A DNA stretch of 27,020 bases from an uncultured Oscillospiraceae bacterium (GCA_910583885.1 CAJUAC010000035.1:1-27020), one strand, 5' to 3'; shown: positions 12,971 to 21,428, counted from the first letter of the stretch. The notes: generated by a model from the letters alone, not told the origin. Program-made: numbers and translations.

Positions 12971-14039
12971 CCTGAACGCCTCCCTCCATGACCTGCTTGT
13001 AATACTCCGCCAGGCGCAGGTGCATCCGCCGGATGCCGAATACCTGTTCCGCCTTTTCTTGGTTCCTCCGGGCCATGCCCGCAAGCAGCTCCGCGCTGCC
13101 GCTGCACCGCAGCAGGGCCTCCGCCAAGGCTGGCACGTCGCCGGGCGCCACCAGGATGCCATTTTCCGGGCCTACCACCTCGGGAATCGCCCCCACGGTG
13201 GTGCTGATGATCGCTTTACCCGCCGCCATGCCCTCCAGGATGGACATGGGCAGCCCCTCGTGATAGGAGGGCAGGACCACCGTGGCAGCGTCCCGCAGGC
13301 GGCGCAGCTTTTCCGCCCGGTCAATCCAGCCCGGCACGGTAATGTTCTTCTCCAGCCCCTTCTCCTTCACCAGGGCCCGGACCTTCTCCACCTCGCCGTC
13401 TCCCGCCAGGCAGACGGTCAGCGCCGGGTTCAGCCGGACGGCCAGCTCTACCGCAGCGATCAGATCATAGGTCCCCTTCCGCTCCCCCAGGCGGCCCAGC
13501 ATTAAAAAGGCGTTCCCGCGCTCCGCCGGGTCCGAAACCGCCGCTTGCAACCGGGCGGAATCCACTCCGTTGTACAGCGTCTCACAGGCGCGCATCGAAA
13601 ACCGGTCCTCCAGTTCCCGTTTCCAGCTGCCGGACAGGGCCAGCACCAAATCCGCCCGGCGGAAAAAGCCGTCCACCACCCCCTTCCTTCGCCCGGCCAA
13701 CCCGTCGTAAAAGGTCAGGTACTCCGCGCCGTGGATGTGGACAATGGCCTTTTTCCCCGCCCACTTCACCGTCCGCAGGTAGAAATTTTTGCGGAAGGTG
13801 CTGCCCCGTTCTGCCGTGTGAATATGGAACAGGTCGTATTTCCGCCAGCAGGTCAGAAACCGGAGGCATCCGTAAACGGAATACAGCAGCCGCACCGGCA
13901 AGCTTCCATCGATGTAGGAGGGAAAGCTGTCCATCTCAAACTCCCGGCCCAAAATCTCGCTCTCCCGGATGCTCCGGATCACCTCGGACATCCCGCCCTG
14001 GGCACGGGTCTCACTGGGGCCGATTTCCAAAACTTTCAT
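12945..14039 (-). CDS. GT4 family glycosyltransferase
   Basis: This 364-residue GT-B fold enzyme has the N-terminal MKVLEIGPSETRAQGGMSEVI glycine-rich loop, IVHIHGAEY, and ALSGSWKRELEDRF, where the acceptor domain ends. The C-terminal nucleotide-sugar domain has FLMLGRLGERKGTYDLI and the retaining-enzyme motif EGLPMSILEGMAAGKAII. Such enzymes transfer a sugar with retention of configuration onto lipid-linked glycans at the cytoplasmic face. The ATG at 14039 has AGGAGG 4 nt upstream, and the gene follows the Alg13-like gene by 12 nt. Family membership is firm; the sugar is not predictable. Confidence 0.94.
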   Translation of the reverse strand: MKVLEIGPSETRAQGGMSEVIRSIRESEILGREFEMDSFPSYIDGSLPVRLLYSVYGCLRFLTCWRKYDLFHIHTAERGSTFRKNFYLRTVKWAGKKAIVHIHGAEYLTFYDGLAGRRKGVVDGFFRRADLVLALSGSWKRELEDRFSMRACETLYNGVDSARLQAAVSDPAERGNAFLMLGRLGERKGTYDLIAAVELAVRLNPALTVCLAGDGEVEKVRALVKEKGLEKNITVPGWIDRAEKLRRLRDAATVVLPSYHEGLPMSILEGMAAGKAIISTTVGAIPEVVGPENGILVAPGDVPALAEALLRCSGSAELLAGMARRNQEKAEQVFGIRRMHLRLAEYYKQVMEGGVQDGAKNPAD

Positions 14040-14051
14040 ACGTCCTCCTGT

Positions 14052-14528
14052 TCAAAAGGAGCGGATATCTTCATCAAGGGCCTGGATAAACGCCTCTGTA
14101 TTGGATGGAAACCGGGCGAGGCTTTGGTCCCGGACGGCCCGCAGGGCCTCCGGTAAATCCTCCACATCCGGGCAGGCGTAAACTAAGTTCATCTTGTGAA
14201 GCCGCTCTGTCAGCTCCAGCTGGTGGTTGTCCACGTGTTCGCCGTACCGGGCCAGCCGGGGAACCGCCACGGTCTTCTTCCCCCGCTTGGCGGCGTCCAC
14301 CATGGTGCCAGCACCGCCGTGGGTGATGAGAATGCCGCAGGCCTCCAGCAGCTCCTCAAAGCGCGCGCCCTCACAGAAGGCCTGGTGGGGACAGGCGGGC
14401 ACATAGCCGCTGGTCCCCGTCTGCATGAAGACCTCCTCCTGAATCAGGCCCTCCCGGAGCATTTGGTCCACTTTTTTTATCAGGCGGTCAAAGGGAAACT
14501 TCTGCGATCCCACCGTCACGAACAGCAT
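14052..14528 (-). CDS. PssE/Alg13-like glycosyltransferase catalytic subunit
   Basis: This 158-residue protein matches the C-terminal half of a GT28-type enzyme: MLFVTVGSQKFPFDRLI at the N-terminus, the sugar-nucleotide loop LITHGGAGTMVDA, and VAVPRLARYGEHVDNHQLEL. It should work with the membrane-anchored partner encoded immediately upstream, as Alg13 does with Alg14, to add an early sugar of the repeat unit. The ATG at 14528 has GAGG 8 nt upstream and lies 10 nt after the partner's stop. A longer frame upstream overlaps the partner gene and is not protein-like. The 158-residue length is usual for this subunit. Confidence 0.93.
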   Translation of the reverse strand: MLFVTVGSQKFPFDRLIKKVDQMLREGLIQEEVFMQTGTSGYVPACPHQAFCEGARFEELLEACGILITHGGAGTMVDAAKRGKKTVAVPRLARYGEHVDNHQLELTERLHKMNLVYACPDVEDLPEALRAVRDQSLARFPSNTEAFIQALDEDIRSF

Positions 14529-14538
14529 ATCTCTCACC

Positions 14539-15009
14539 TCAATAAATACCCCCCACGCAGCGGGCCTTCGGGTAGAATTCCAGCAGCTCCTGCCACTGGA
14601 CATAGAAGCGGTCCGCAACGGGGTAGAGCAGCTTCCCTGTCAGGGTGGGTGTTTTCACCTTGGCATAGGACTCAATGAAAATCAGCTTCCTTCCAAACAG
14701 CTTGCACACAAGGCACAGGGGCACCGTGGCCAGAACGCCGGTGCAAATGATCACATCCGGCCGCTCCGTCAGAAAAATCCACAGCGACCGCAAGGTGTTC
14801 ACCGCCAGCCTGGGGATGCAGGACCACTCCCGGCGGTTGACTTGCAGCAAATAGCGGCACCGGACGCCTTCCACAGACGCCCGATAGGCCGTTTCCTCTG
14901 TAACCAGTACGCTGTCATAGCGATCCATCAGGGGCCGCAGCATCAGCAGCTCCCCCAAATGCCCGCCGGAGGACGCAGCAAAGCAAATCTTTGGTTCTCC
15001 GTTTCCCAA
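14539..15009 (-). CDS. PssD/Alg14-like glycosyltransferase membrane subunit
   Basis: This 156-residue protein has the family N-terminus KICFAASSGGHLGELLML, a hydrophobic region PDVIICTGVLATVPLCLVCKLFGRKLIFIES and the end FYVQWQELLEFYPKARCVGG. Alg14-like subunits sit in the membrane and recruit the Alg13-like catalytic subunit, which is the next gene. The start appears to be TTG at 15009, with GGAGG 9 nt upstream and only 6 nt after the stop of the polymerase gene; no ATG or GTG is better placed. A rare start may keep the level low. The pair is common in streptococcal, rhizobial and clostridial polysaccharide clusters. Confidence 0.93.
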   Translation of the reverse strand: MGNGEPKICFAASSGGHLGELLMLRPLMDRYDSVLVTEETAYRASVEGVRCRYLLQVNRREWSCIPRLAVNTLRSLWIFLTERPDVIICTGVLATVPLCLVCKLFGRKLIFIESYAKVKTPTLTGKLLYPVADRFYVQWQELLEFYPKARCVGGIY

Positions 15010-15015
15010 CAGGGG

Positions 15016-16311
15016 TCACCTCCCGCCGTTCAGGCCGCCCCCGGAGCGGAAGGTATCCTCCCCTCCGCTCCAGTGGGCGCAGTATTTTCCAAACTCCTCA
15101 TCCGCCAGCGTGTCCAGGCGGCAGGTCATGGGGACCAGGGAGCAGGCAAGCATCGTATAGGGATAGTAAATCGCGTTGTCCGTGGCGTAGAGGACAAAGC
15201 AGTACATGCAGATGCCCAGAAAGAGGCATCCCGCCTCCTTCCCGCCCTGCCGGAACCAATAGCGCAGCCGCACAACCAGCCAGCTCCAGAGCCAGACCCA
15301 GTAACCGATAAAGCCGACGTTCAGGTACATGCGAAGGAAATCGTTGTGAATCTGCGTCTGGGTCCGCAGGGGGATGGAACTCTCCACACCGGTGAACCAC
15401 TCCACAAATCGCTCGAACCCTGTCCCCCGGCCCATGTAGGTGACGCTGATATCATAGTAGGGCGTCACGTTGCCGAATAGCAGCGTCCGGCTCTTTGTGT
15501 CCAGCCCGGCCTGCTCCAGAAAGTCAAAGAGACCGCTGTGGATTCCCGCGATATACAGGAAGCTGATGGCCATCATTGCCCCGGCCACACAAATCGCCGT
15601 CTGCCTGGCGGCTTTTTCCGGCAGCAGCCCCAGAAGCGCCGCCACCAGAACCCCCAGCGCCACAGCGGGGATGGCGATCCTCTTCAAGCCAATCAGGAAG
15701 AAGAGGGCCGAGAGGCCCAGCCACAGGCCGGGATAGGAGGACTTCTTCCAATGCAGCAGCAGGTAGATGAGAAAGGGCCCGAAGGCAAAGGTCAGATCAT
15801 GGGTTTCCATCTGCTCCATCAAGGGGCCGGTCTCCCCGCTGAAGGTAATTATCAGGGTGTAAAACTCCTGCAAGAAGGCATCCAGGCCCCCCTCATAAAT
15901 GACTACCAGCACGCCGGCGAAGTTTGCTGCGCACATGGCTCCCAGGCAGTACCAGATTCCCCTGCCGCCGAAGAGGTACAACGTGGCGGCAGCTACCAGG
16001 ACGGCCAGAAGCTGGGGGATCACCATGGAGACCCCATTTAAAACAGCGACGCTCTCCGCCCGCGTCCCCACCCAGATGATGGAGGACAAGACAAGGGGCA
16101 CCAGGCAGGGAAGCATCTGCACCGCCATGTGGCGGGACAAAATCAGCAGGCGACCCAGCCGCACCGTGACCGTGAAGTTCAGCAGGGCCAGAAACAGAAT
16201 CGCCAGCGCACAGGGGTTTTTGAGGCTCAGCTCTATGCCGCCAATGGAAAAATAGGTGTCCTGGAAGAAGAACATGCCGGTGGCCAGAAGCATATAAATG
16301 ACCGCGCACAA
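15016..16311 (-). CDS. Wzy-like O-antigen/capsule polymerase
   Basis: This 431-residue polytopic membrane protein has about 11-12 hydrophobic segments and a larger extracytoplasmic loop near the C-terminal third. That loop contains YMGRGTGFERFVEWF and QTQIHNDFLRMYLNVGFIG, the latter typical of the Wzy/O-antigen ligase group. It should join undecaprenyl-linked repeat units outside the membrane. Sequence conservation in Wzy is low, so the call rests on topology, the HNDFLR-like motif and operon context. The likely start is TTG at 16311 with GGAGG 8 nt upstream; the first ATG is six codons later. It lies 27 nt after the chain-length determinant gene. Confidence 0.87.
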   Translation of the reverse strand: MCAVIYMLLATGMFFFQDTYFSIGGIELSLKNPCALAILFLALLNFTVTVRLGRLLILSRHMAVQMLPCLVPLVLSSIIWVGTRAESVAVLNGVSMVIPQLLAVLVAAATLYLFGGRGIWYCLGAMCAANFAGVLVVIYEGGLDAFLQEFYTLIITFSGETGPLMEQMETHDLTFAFGPFLIYLLLHWKKSSYPGLWLGLSALFFLIGLKRIAIPAVALGVLVAALLGLLPEKAARQTAICVAGAMMAISFLYIAGIHSGLFDFLEQAGLDTKSRTLLFGNVTPYYDISVTYMGRGTGFERFVEWFTGVESSIPLRTQTQIHNDFLRMYLNVGFIGYWVWLWSWLVVRLRYWFRQGGKEAGCLFLGICMYCFVLYATDNAIYYPYTMLACSLVPMTCRLDTLADEEFGKYCAHWSGGEDTFRSGGGLNGGR

Positions 16312-16338
16312 GCCCGATCCCTCCTTCTTTCCGTTTTC

Positions 16339-18195
16339 TCATGTGGCCGTTGGTTTGGCCTGTCCTGTCCGCTTTATGGCGGTGGAGAGAAGCTCCCGGA
16401 TGTAATAGCTCTTCTCCGTACCCGCCTGGGCGCAGCCGCTTTGCAGCTCCAGCTGGTAGCCCCGGTCCCGGGACTTCTGCTCCAGGGCTACGCCGGCCTG
16501 GAGCAAAGCCGCCTCCGCCTGCTCCGCGCCTAAGGATTCCGCAAAAATCAGGTACTGCCCCGCGCCGTTGTCCCCCACAAACAGCCTGTCGGAGGGCGGG
16601 AATACGGAGGTCAGAATCGCGGCAAAGTCCTTCAGCAGTTGATCGCCGGCCTCCCGGCCCAGGCGGGCGTTTTCCGCCTGTAGGTTCGCCAGCCTGCACA
16701 CCACGCAGGTGAAGCCCTCCGGCAGCGGGCGCCCATCCCGGGAGGCGATGAATTGGTCGCACTTAGCCCGGTTGGGCAAGCCGTCCACCTTGTTGGTAAA
16801 GGCGTAGTACTCAATGAAATCCTCAATCCGGCCAAAGAGCGCCGCCCCGGCGCAGCCCAGCGCACCGAAGATTACCACAATCAAAATAGTGAACAGCATG
16901 ATGGGGAACCGCTCCGTCACCCGGACGCTGGAGAGCATCAGGATGTTCTGGGCTCCCAGGTACTCGTTGTACTCGTCGTTGGTCTCATAGTAGACGGCCT
17001 GGAGGGCGTTGATTTTCTCCGCCAGCTCCGCAATCTCGGCTTGGATTCGCTCCTGGTCCGCCTGAGAGGAACTGGCGGGAGCCTCCGCGAAGACGCTGAG
17101 GATATAGTTGTTGTAGTCCCCTTCGATGATGTTGTGCTCATAAAGGGTCCGGTCCTCTATGTATTGCCGCAGCAGCACATCGTACTCCGCCGTCCGGTCC
17201 ACCGGGGCCCAGCCCCCGTCCTCATACCGGTCCCGGTCGTCGTATACGTTGGGCAGCACGTTGTTCTGCAAAACGTTGCCGTTGCTCTCCCCGTCGGCGT
17301 TGACCGCGGGGGTGCGGAACTCCCCGATGGCCTCCTCATAGGCTCCGATGATGCCCTGGAGATGCTCAATTTCAAAGGACACGGCGCTGTTGGAGATGGT
17401 GAGATTCTGGTTGCGGTTGCGGTATTTGTCCAGCAGCATATCCCGGTCCCGGGTGATCCGGCCCGCCAGGATCTCGGAGAAAAGCTGCCGGACCTCCACG
17501 TCCCGGATAAAGGCGAACTCATCCACCAGATCCTGAAAGCAGCGGCCCGTCCGGCTGGAGCGGAACTCGCCGTTCCACCCGGCCTTGTTGGTGAGGTCCT
17601 CCGTGAGATTGGCCAGGGTGTCGTCCATGACTTCCGCCATCTCCAGGTAGTCATAGCCCTTGCTGGTCAGATCGCTGACCGGGTTGGCGGCCAGGGCAGT
17701 GTTCACATGGGTCTTCCCGTAGTAGCTTCCGTACTCCTGCAAAAGCTGGTTTAAGATCTTGCGGGGGTAATCCTTACCGTTTCCCACGCCGCAGCTGAAG
17801 GACACCACATACTGCGTCGGGTTCAGCTCATAGTCCTCCTCGCCGTTGTTGAGCTTGGACTCCCGCACCTGGAGATCCTCCTCCGTGATGACCGGCTCCA
17901 CCTGAATGCCCATGCGGATGCCGTCGATGGTGGCCTCCGTATAGCCGATGTCCAGGGATTTCATGGTCTGGGCCACCAGATTGGTGGAATAGATCTCAGA
18001 GGGATCAATGGCGCTCCCGTCCGGCGAAAGCCCCTCTGCCGCCCGGCTTCCGGTGTATTCGATCACCGTGGCGGCGGTATACTGCTGGACCCGGAACTGG
18101 GCAACCCAAAAAAAGACCACGCCGGCCAGAATGGAGACTCCGGCAATCACCGCCCGGTATTTTTTCAGATAACGGAATACATCCAGTTCTTTCAT
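16339..18195 (-). CDS. Wzz-type chain-length determinant fused to a degenerate GGDEF domain
   Basis: This 618-residue protein has a membrane helix at about 16-34, a long extracytoplasmic region with coiled-coil stretches (185-300 and 375-412), and a second helix at 431-455. That is the polysaccharide co-polymerase layout. The C-terminus, normally short or a BY-kinase, is instead a GGDEF-like domain at about 463-610. DGLPNR (471-476) matches the TGLPNR signature and LGREAGDQLLKDFA (512-525) matches the GHxxGD helix. The signature loop is GAGQY (544-548) instead of GGDEF, and the metal-binding aspartates are replaced by R501 and A503, so cyclase activity is unlikely. The ATG overlaps the upstream stop (ATGA), so it is coupled to its partner gene. 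It may set chain length under nucleotide control. Confidence 0.85.
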   Translation of the reverse strand: MKELDVFRYLKKYRAVIAGVSILAGVVFFWVAQFRVQQYTAATVIEYTGSRAAEGLSPDGSAIDPSEIYSTNLVAQTMKSLDIGYTEATIDGIRMGIQVEPVITEEDLQVRESKLNNGEEDYELNPTQYVVSFSCGVGNGKDYPRKILNQLLQEYGSYYGKTHVNTALAANPVSDLTSKGYDYLEMAEVMDDTLANLTEDLTNKAGWNGEFRSSRTGRCFQDLVDEFAFIRDVEVRQLFSEILAGRITRDRDMLLDKYRNRNQNLTISNSAVSFEIEHLQGIIGAYEEAIGEFRTPAVNADGESNGNVLQNNVLPNVYDDRDRYEDGGWAPVDRTAEYDVLLRQYIEDRTLYEHNIIEGDYNNYILSVFAEAPASSSQADQERIQAEIAELAEKINALQAVYYETNDEYNEYLGAQNILMLSSVRVTERFPIMLFTILIVVIFGALGCAGAALFGRIEDFIEYYAFTNKVDGLPNRAKCDQFIASRDGRPLPEGFTCVVCRLANLQAENARLGREAGDQLLKDFAAILTSVFPPSDRLFVGDNGAGQYLIFAESLGAEQAEAALLQAGVALEQKSRDRGYQLELQSGCAQAGTEKSYYIRELLSTAIKRTGQAKPTAT

Positions 18196-19613
18196 ACGCC
18201 GTTTCCTTTCCGTGCCTCATCCCTGCGCTTCTTCTCCAGGACGGCGCGGCTGTACCAGTACTCCCGGTAAAAGGGCTCCAGCAGGGCGTTTCCGCCCCAG
18301 GCCGCGACAAACAGCCCTGTCAGCAGCAGGGCCCGCATAGCCTCATTTGAAGTGGAGGGCCCGGTGAAGCTCACCTGGATGTAGCCGTCCCGCTTCTCCT
18401 TCACATAAGCGCCGCACAGCTCCCGGCACTGGGCGGAGAGGCGGGTCAGCTCCGCCGTCAGCTCCTGGATGCGCTGATCCGCCTGTTCCCGGGAGGCGGT
18501 GTTCCCTCCGCTCACCTGGGCGGAGGCGTAAGCGTTATGCTCCATCTCCTCCCCCAGCCTGGTGGCGGAGGCCAGCTCCTCCTTCGCCTCCTCCGCGAAG
18601 TAGTCCACACCCACCTTGGTCCTGGACATATAGAACTCGTCGTCCTCGTCGTAGGTGGGAATCAGCACGAAGCTGGTCATGAAGGTGTCGTACATGTTGA
18701 TGGCCTCAATCCGCACATCGTGAGCCGCCAGGTTTTTTCTCCGGTCCGTCTCCAGGAGGCGGTTTGCATACTGCATCCGGGAGCGGTACGTGGCCTTGTT
18801 TCTGGAGAGGCCATTTTCCAGGGCGAAGGCCTCATAGCGCTCCAGCTCAATATTTATAAAGTTGTTAATCTTCTGTGACAGGGAGGCAAAGGTTTCCCCG
18901 TTCTCCGCCCGGAAGCTGCTGCTTTCCCTGCTGTAGCCGGGAAGGTAGTTGCGCAGCTTGCAGGCCTGCATCTCCAGAAAGTCCTTCACATCCAGATACT
19001 CCATCCCCTCCAGCTCCTGAAATGACAGATCCAGTACGCTGTTGTTCTCTGCGTAATTCTGGACAAAGTTTTCCCAGTACACATCCGCCAGGAGATTCAG
19101 CACCACTTTGGGCGTCGTATGGTAAAGAGACACCTTTTCTGAGCAGCGGACCTGGTACTCCGTAGAAATCTTCAATGCCGACGCCTGGGTCACGTCCAGC
19201 TTTTCCGCGTCCAGGGGCGTGGACAAGGCAAGGCACTCCGCCAGCTGCTCAACGCTGAGCTTCAAATCGCCCCGCTGAATCACCTGCTCCAGAATGTGGT
19301 CGGAGAGGATGTCGGATTCGTTGAACCGGGTGACGTTGGGGTTTTGCCCCCGGGCCGCTTCCTCATAGTTGAACACCATCAGCATACCGGGCGTGTACAG
19401 GCCCCCGGCCATCCGGGCAGCAAAGCACACAAGGAAGAACAGCACCCCCAGAACCGCCAGCCGCCGCCGCTTTCCCGACAGCCGTTCCAGCCCGCCCCGG
19501 AGACCCAGCGCCGGCAGCTTCGCCTTGACGGTAAAGAAGCGATAGGCCAGCGTGACGCACAAAACAGCCAGATACAGCTTCAAAAGCGGGATAATCGCAC
19601 TTATCAAAAGCAT
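18192..19613 (-). CDS. Coiled-coil membrane protein, probable second chain-length determinant
   Basis: This 473-residue protein has two N-terminal membrane helices (about 1-26 and 50-72), a long extracytoplasmic helical region rich in Glu, Asn and Arg, a coiled coil near ASREQADQRIQELTAELTRLSAQ, and one more helix near the C-terminus (MRALLLTGLFVAAWGG) before a short basic tail. The layout resembles the Wzz-like partner encoded next, with which it shares an ATGA overlap. Both probably form one complex at the polymerase. Sequence signatures of the Wzz family are not clear, so this is by topology and context. The ATG at 19613 has GGAGG 10 nt upstream; a TTG ten codons earlier lacks this. Confidence 0.7.
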   Translation of the reverse strand: MLLISAIIPLLKLYLAVLCVTLAYRFFTVKAKLPALGLRGGLERLSGKRRRLAVLGVLFFLVCFAARMAGGLYTPGMLMVFNYEEAARGQNPNVTRFNESDILSDHILEQVIQRGDLKLSVEQLAECLALSTPLDAEKLDVTQASALKISTEYQVRCSEKVSLYHTTPKVVLNLLADVYWENFVQNYAENNSVLDLSFQELEGMEYLDVKDFLEMQACKLRNYLPGYSRESSSFRAENGETFASLSQKINNFINIELERYEAFALENGLSRNKATYRSRMQYANRLLETDRRKNLAAHDVRIEAINMYDTFMTSFVLIPTYDEDDEFYMSRTKVGVDYFAEEAKEELASATRLGEEMEHNAYASAQVSGGNTASREQADQRIQELTAELTRLSAQCRELCGAYVKEKRDGYIQVSFTGPSTSNEAMRALLLTGLFVAAWGGNALLEPFYREYWYSRAVLEKKRRDEARKGNGV

Positions 19614-19639
19614 AATCGCAGGTCCTCCTTTGCTCAGTC

Positions 19640-20548
19640 TCAAGGCGAAACGGCCTCCTGCCGGCCGTTGATGTCGATGATGGCCAGCTCAGGCCGGTTG
19701 TTGATTCTGGGAAGGCCATTGTGCCCGCCCATGCCCCGGGAGACGAAAATGGTGCCATTGGCCAGGCGGTACATCCCGCCGCTGTACCTGGGGAACAGCC
19801 CCGTGTCCCCGTGGTACAGCCCGCCCAGCAGGGGCAGCCGAATCTGCCCGCCGTGGTAGTGGCCGCAGACACCCAAATCCACCGCCCCCTCCGCCAGGTC
19901 CCCGTCATAGAGGCCGGGGTAGTGGGCCAGCAGCAGCTTAAACGCGCCGCTCTTTTCATACTCCTGGAAGAACTCCGCCCCATACACGGCGTAGTCCTCC
20001 GGGGAAGTGGGGATCCCGCCGATCAGCAAAGGCGTTCTATGTATCGTCGTCTCCTCCGCCCGGTTGACCAGGACGTGGACGCCCAGCTCCAAAAGCCGGC
20101 TCTCTATCGGGCTTCCCTGCTCATACATCAGGTTGCTCTCATGATTGCCCGGGCAGTAATAGACGGGAGCGATTTCCACCATCTTGCCGCAGAGGTTCAA
20201 AATCACGTCCGGGTCTCCGTTCCTGGCGTTTACCATATCCCCTGCCACGGCGATGAGATCCGGTTTCAGCACCGCGATCTGCCGGATCAAATCCTGGTTG
20301 TCCGGGCCGAATTCCCGGTCATGCAGATCCGAGAGAACCGCAACGCGAAGATTCTCCCCGCCAGCGATTTTCGGGGAGTACAGGTGGTGAAAGGTTACCT
20401 CCAGCTCCTCGGAGGCCAGCCCCCGGCAGCAAAGCAGCAGCACGGCGGCCGCCAGGACGGCGTATAAAATCCGCCGCTGCCGCCGTCCCCGCCGCTGCCA
20501 ACCAGCGGCTTTTGCAGTCTGATTCATTTCTTTTGCTCGCCCTCGCAT
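19640..20548 (-). CDS. Membrane-anchored calcineurin-like metallophosphoesterase (YkuE-like)
   Basis: This 302-residue protein has a strongly basic N-terminus followed by one membrane helix (about 27-43), then the full metallophosphoesterase motif set: SDLHD (D74, H76), GDMV (G103, D104), GNHE (134-137), LLAHYPGLYDGD (H209) and GHYHGGQ (229-235). These bind two metal ions. The helix should place the enzyme outside the cytoplasm. Relatives act on lipids or phosphodiesters; the substrate here is unknown. Its place between the priming transferase and the chain-length proteins suggests action on a lipid-linked or wall intermediate. The ATG at 20548 has AGGAG 8 nt upstream; a TTG two codons earlier overlaps the spacer. 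Confidence 0.9.
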   Translation of the reverse strand: MRGRAKEMNQTAKAAGWQRRGRRQRRILYAVLAAAVLLLCCRGLASEELEVTFHHLYSPKIAGGENLRVAVLSDLHDREFGPDNQDLIRQIAVLKPDLIAVAGDMVNARNGDPDVILNLCGKMVEIAPVYYCPGNHESNLMYEQGSPIESRLLELGVHVLVNRAEETTIHRTPLLIGGIPTSPEDYAVYGAEFFQEYEKSGAFKLLLAHYPGLYDGDLAEGAVDLGVCGHYHGGQIRLPLLGGLYHGDTGLFPRYSGGMYRLANGTIFVSRGMGGHNGLPRINNRPELAIIDINGRQEAVSP

Positions 20549-20584
20549 ATCCAAATCTCCTTGTCCTCTTGATGTTCAGGCTGT

Positions 20585-21277
20585 CTACTGGCCCTCCCTG
20601 CGAAGAACCGCTCTCCCTGTTTGAACAATCAGCTTCCAATCCAACAGCCAGCTCTGCTCCTGTATGTAGCGCAAGTCCATCTCTACCCAGGCGTCAAAGC
20701 TGAGGCTGTTGCGGTCCGGACTCACTTGCCAGAAACAGGTTAGTCCGGGTGTGACCGCCAGCCGTTGGCGCTGATATGGGGTGTAGTTTTGGACCTCACG
20801 AAACAAGGGGGGACGGGGCCCCACAATGGACATATCTCCTCTCAGGATATTTATCAGCTGGGGCAGCTCATCCAGCCCCGTGGAACGCAGGAACCGGCCC
20901 ACGCGGGTAATTCGCGGATCATCCCGGATCTTGAACGCCGGCCCATCCATCTCATTGTAGGGCAGCAGCGCGGACAGGCGCTCCTCCGCCCCCACGCACA
21001 TGGAGCGGAATTTATAAAGCCGGAACGCCTCCCCGTTCTGTCCGCAGCGAACCTGGGAAAACACCGGCCCGCCCTTCGGGTCGTCAATCACCACCGCCAG
21101 AGCAATCAGCAGCAGGATTGGCGACAGCACCACTAACGCCAGCGTGGACAGCACCACGTCCTGAAAACGTTTGACCCGCAGATATGTGCGCTTCCGCCAT
21201 CCCGGCGAAAATTCATCGGCGGGCCGGGTCTCACCGGCCTCTGTCTCTATTCCCCTATCCAAGTCCTTCGCTGCCAT
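20585..21277 (-). CDS. Undecaprenyl-phosphate sugar-1-phosphate transferase (priming enzyme)
   Basis: This 230-residue bacterial sugar transferase of the WcaJ/RfbP catalytic-domain type begins polysaccharide synthesis by moving a sugar-1-phosphate from a UDP-sugar onto undecaprenyl phosphate. It shows KRFQDVVLSTLALVVLSPILLLIALAV (one membrane-inserted helix, 36-64), GPVFSQVRCGQNG, YKFRSM (88-93), LDELPQ (135-140), GDMSIVGPRPP and TPGLTCFWQVS. It is the short form without the multi-helix N-terminal domain. The ATG at 21277 has GGGGG 10 nt upstream; an in-frame ATG at 21304 lacks a ribosome site. It is the first gene of the operon; the promoter upstream is not obvious. Confidence 0.95.
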   Translation of the reverse strand: MAAKDLDRGIETEAGETRPADEFSPGWRKRTYLRVKRFQDVVLSTLALVVLSPILLLIALAVVIDDPKGGPVFSQVRCGQNGEAFRLYKFRSMCVGAEERLSALLPYNEMDGPAFKIRDDPRITRVGRFLRSTGLDELPQLINILRGDMSIVGPRPPLFREVQNYTPYQRQRLAVTPGLTCFWQVSPDRNSLSFDAWVEMDLRYIQEQSWLLDWKLIVQTGRAVLRREGQ

Positions 21278-21364
21278 GTTTTCAACACCCCCGATTAATT
21301 CCATAACTGTTAAAATGTTCCATAATTGGGGACTGGCCGCATCTCAACGGCCTTATGCATTTAC

Positions 21365-21378
21365 AAAGGTGTACCTTT
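21365..21378. promoter_or_regulatory. Small palindrome in the divergent intergenic region
   Basis: AAAGGT (21365-21370) and ACCTTT (21373-21378) face each other across 2 nt between the polysaccharide operon and the divergent HExxH gene. It may be an operator for the polysaccharide operon, for which no clear sigma-A promoter is visible here. Confidence 0.25.
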
Positions 21379-21428
21379 TGATAGCTCATTTCATCGCCGG
21401 GCACTGGAAAAATTTTAGCTTCAACCTG

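Noticed and set aside
11981..13162. N-terminally extended versions of the GT2 proteins (also 9999-11219) and of the PssE-like protein (14052-14618).
   Set aside because: The extra N-terminal residues lie over the preceding genes, are low-complexity, and better starts with ribosome sites align with the family N-termini.
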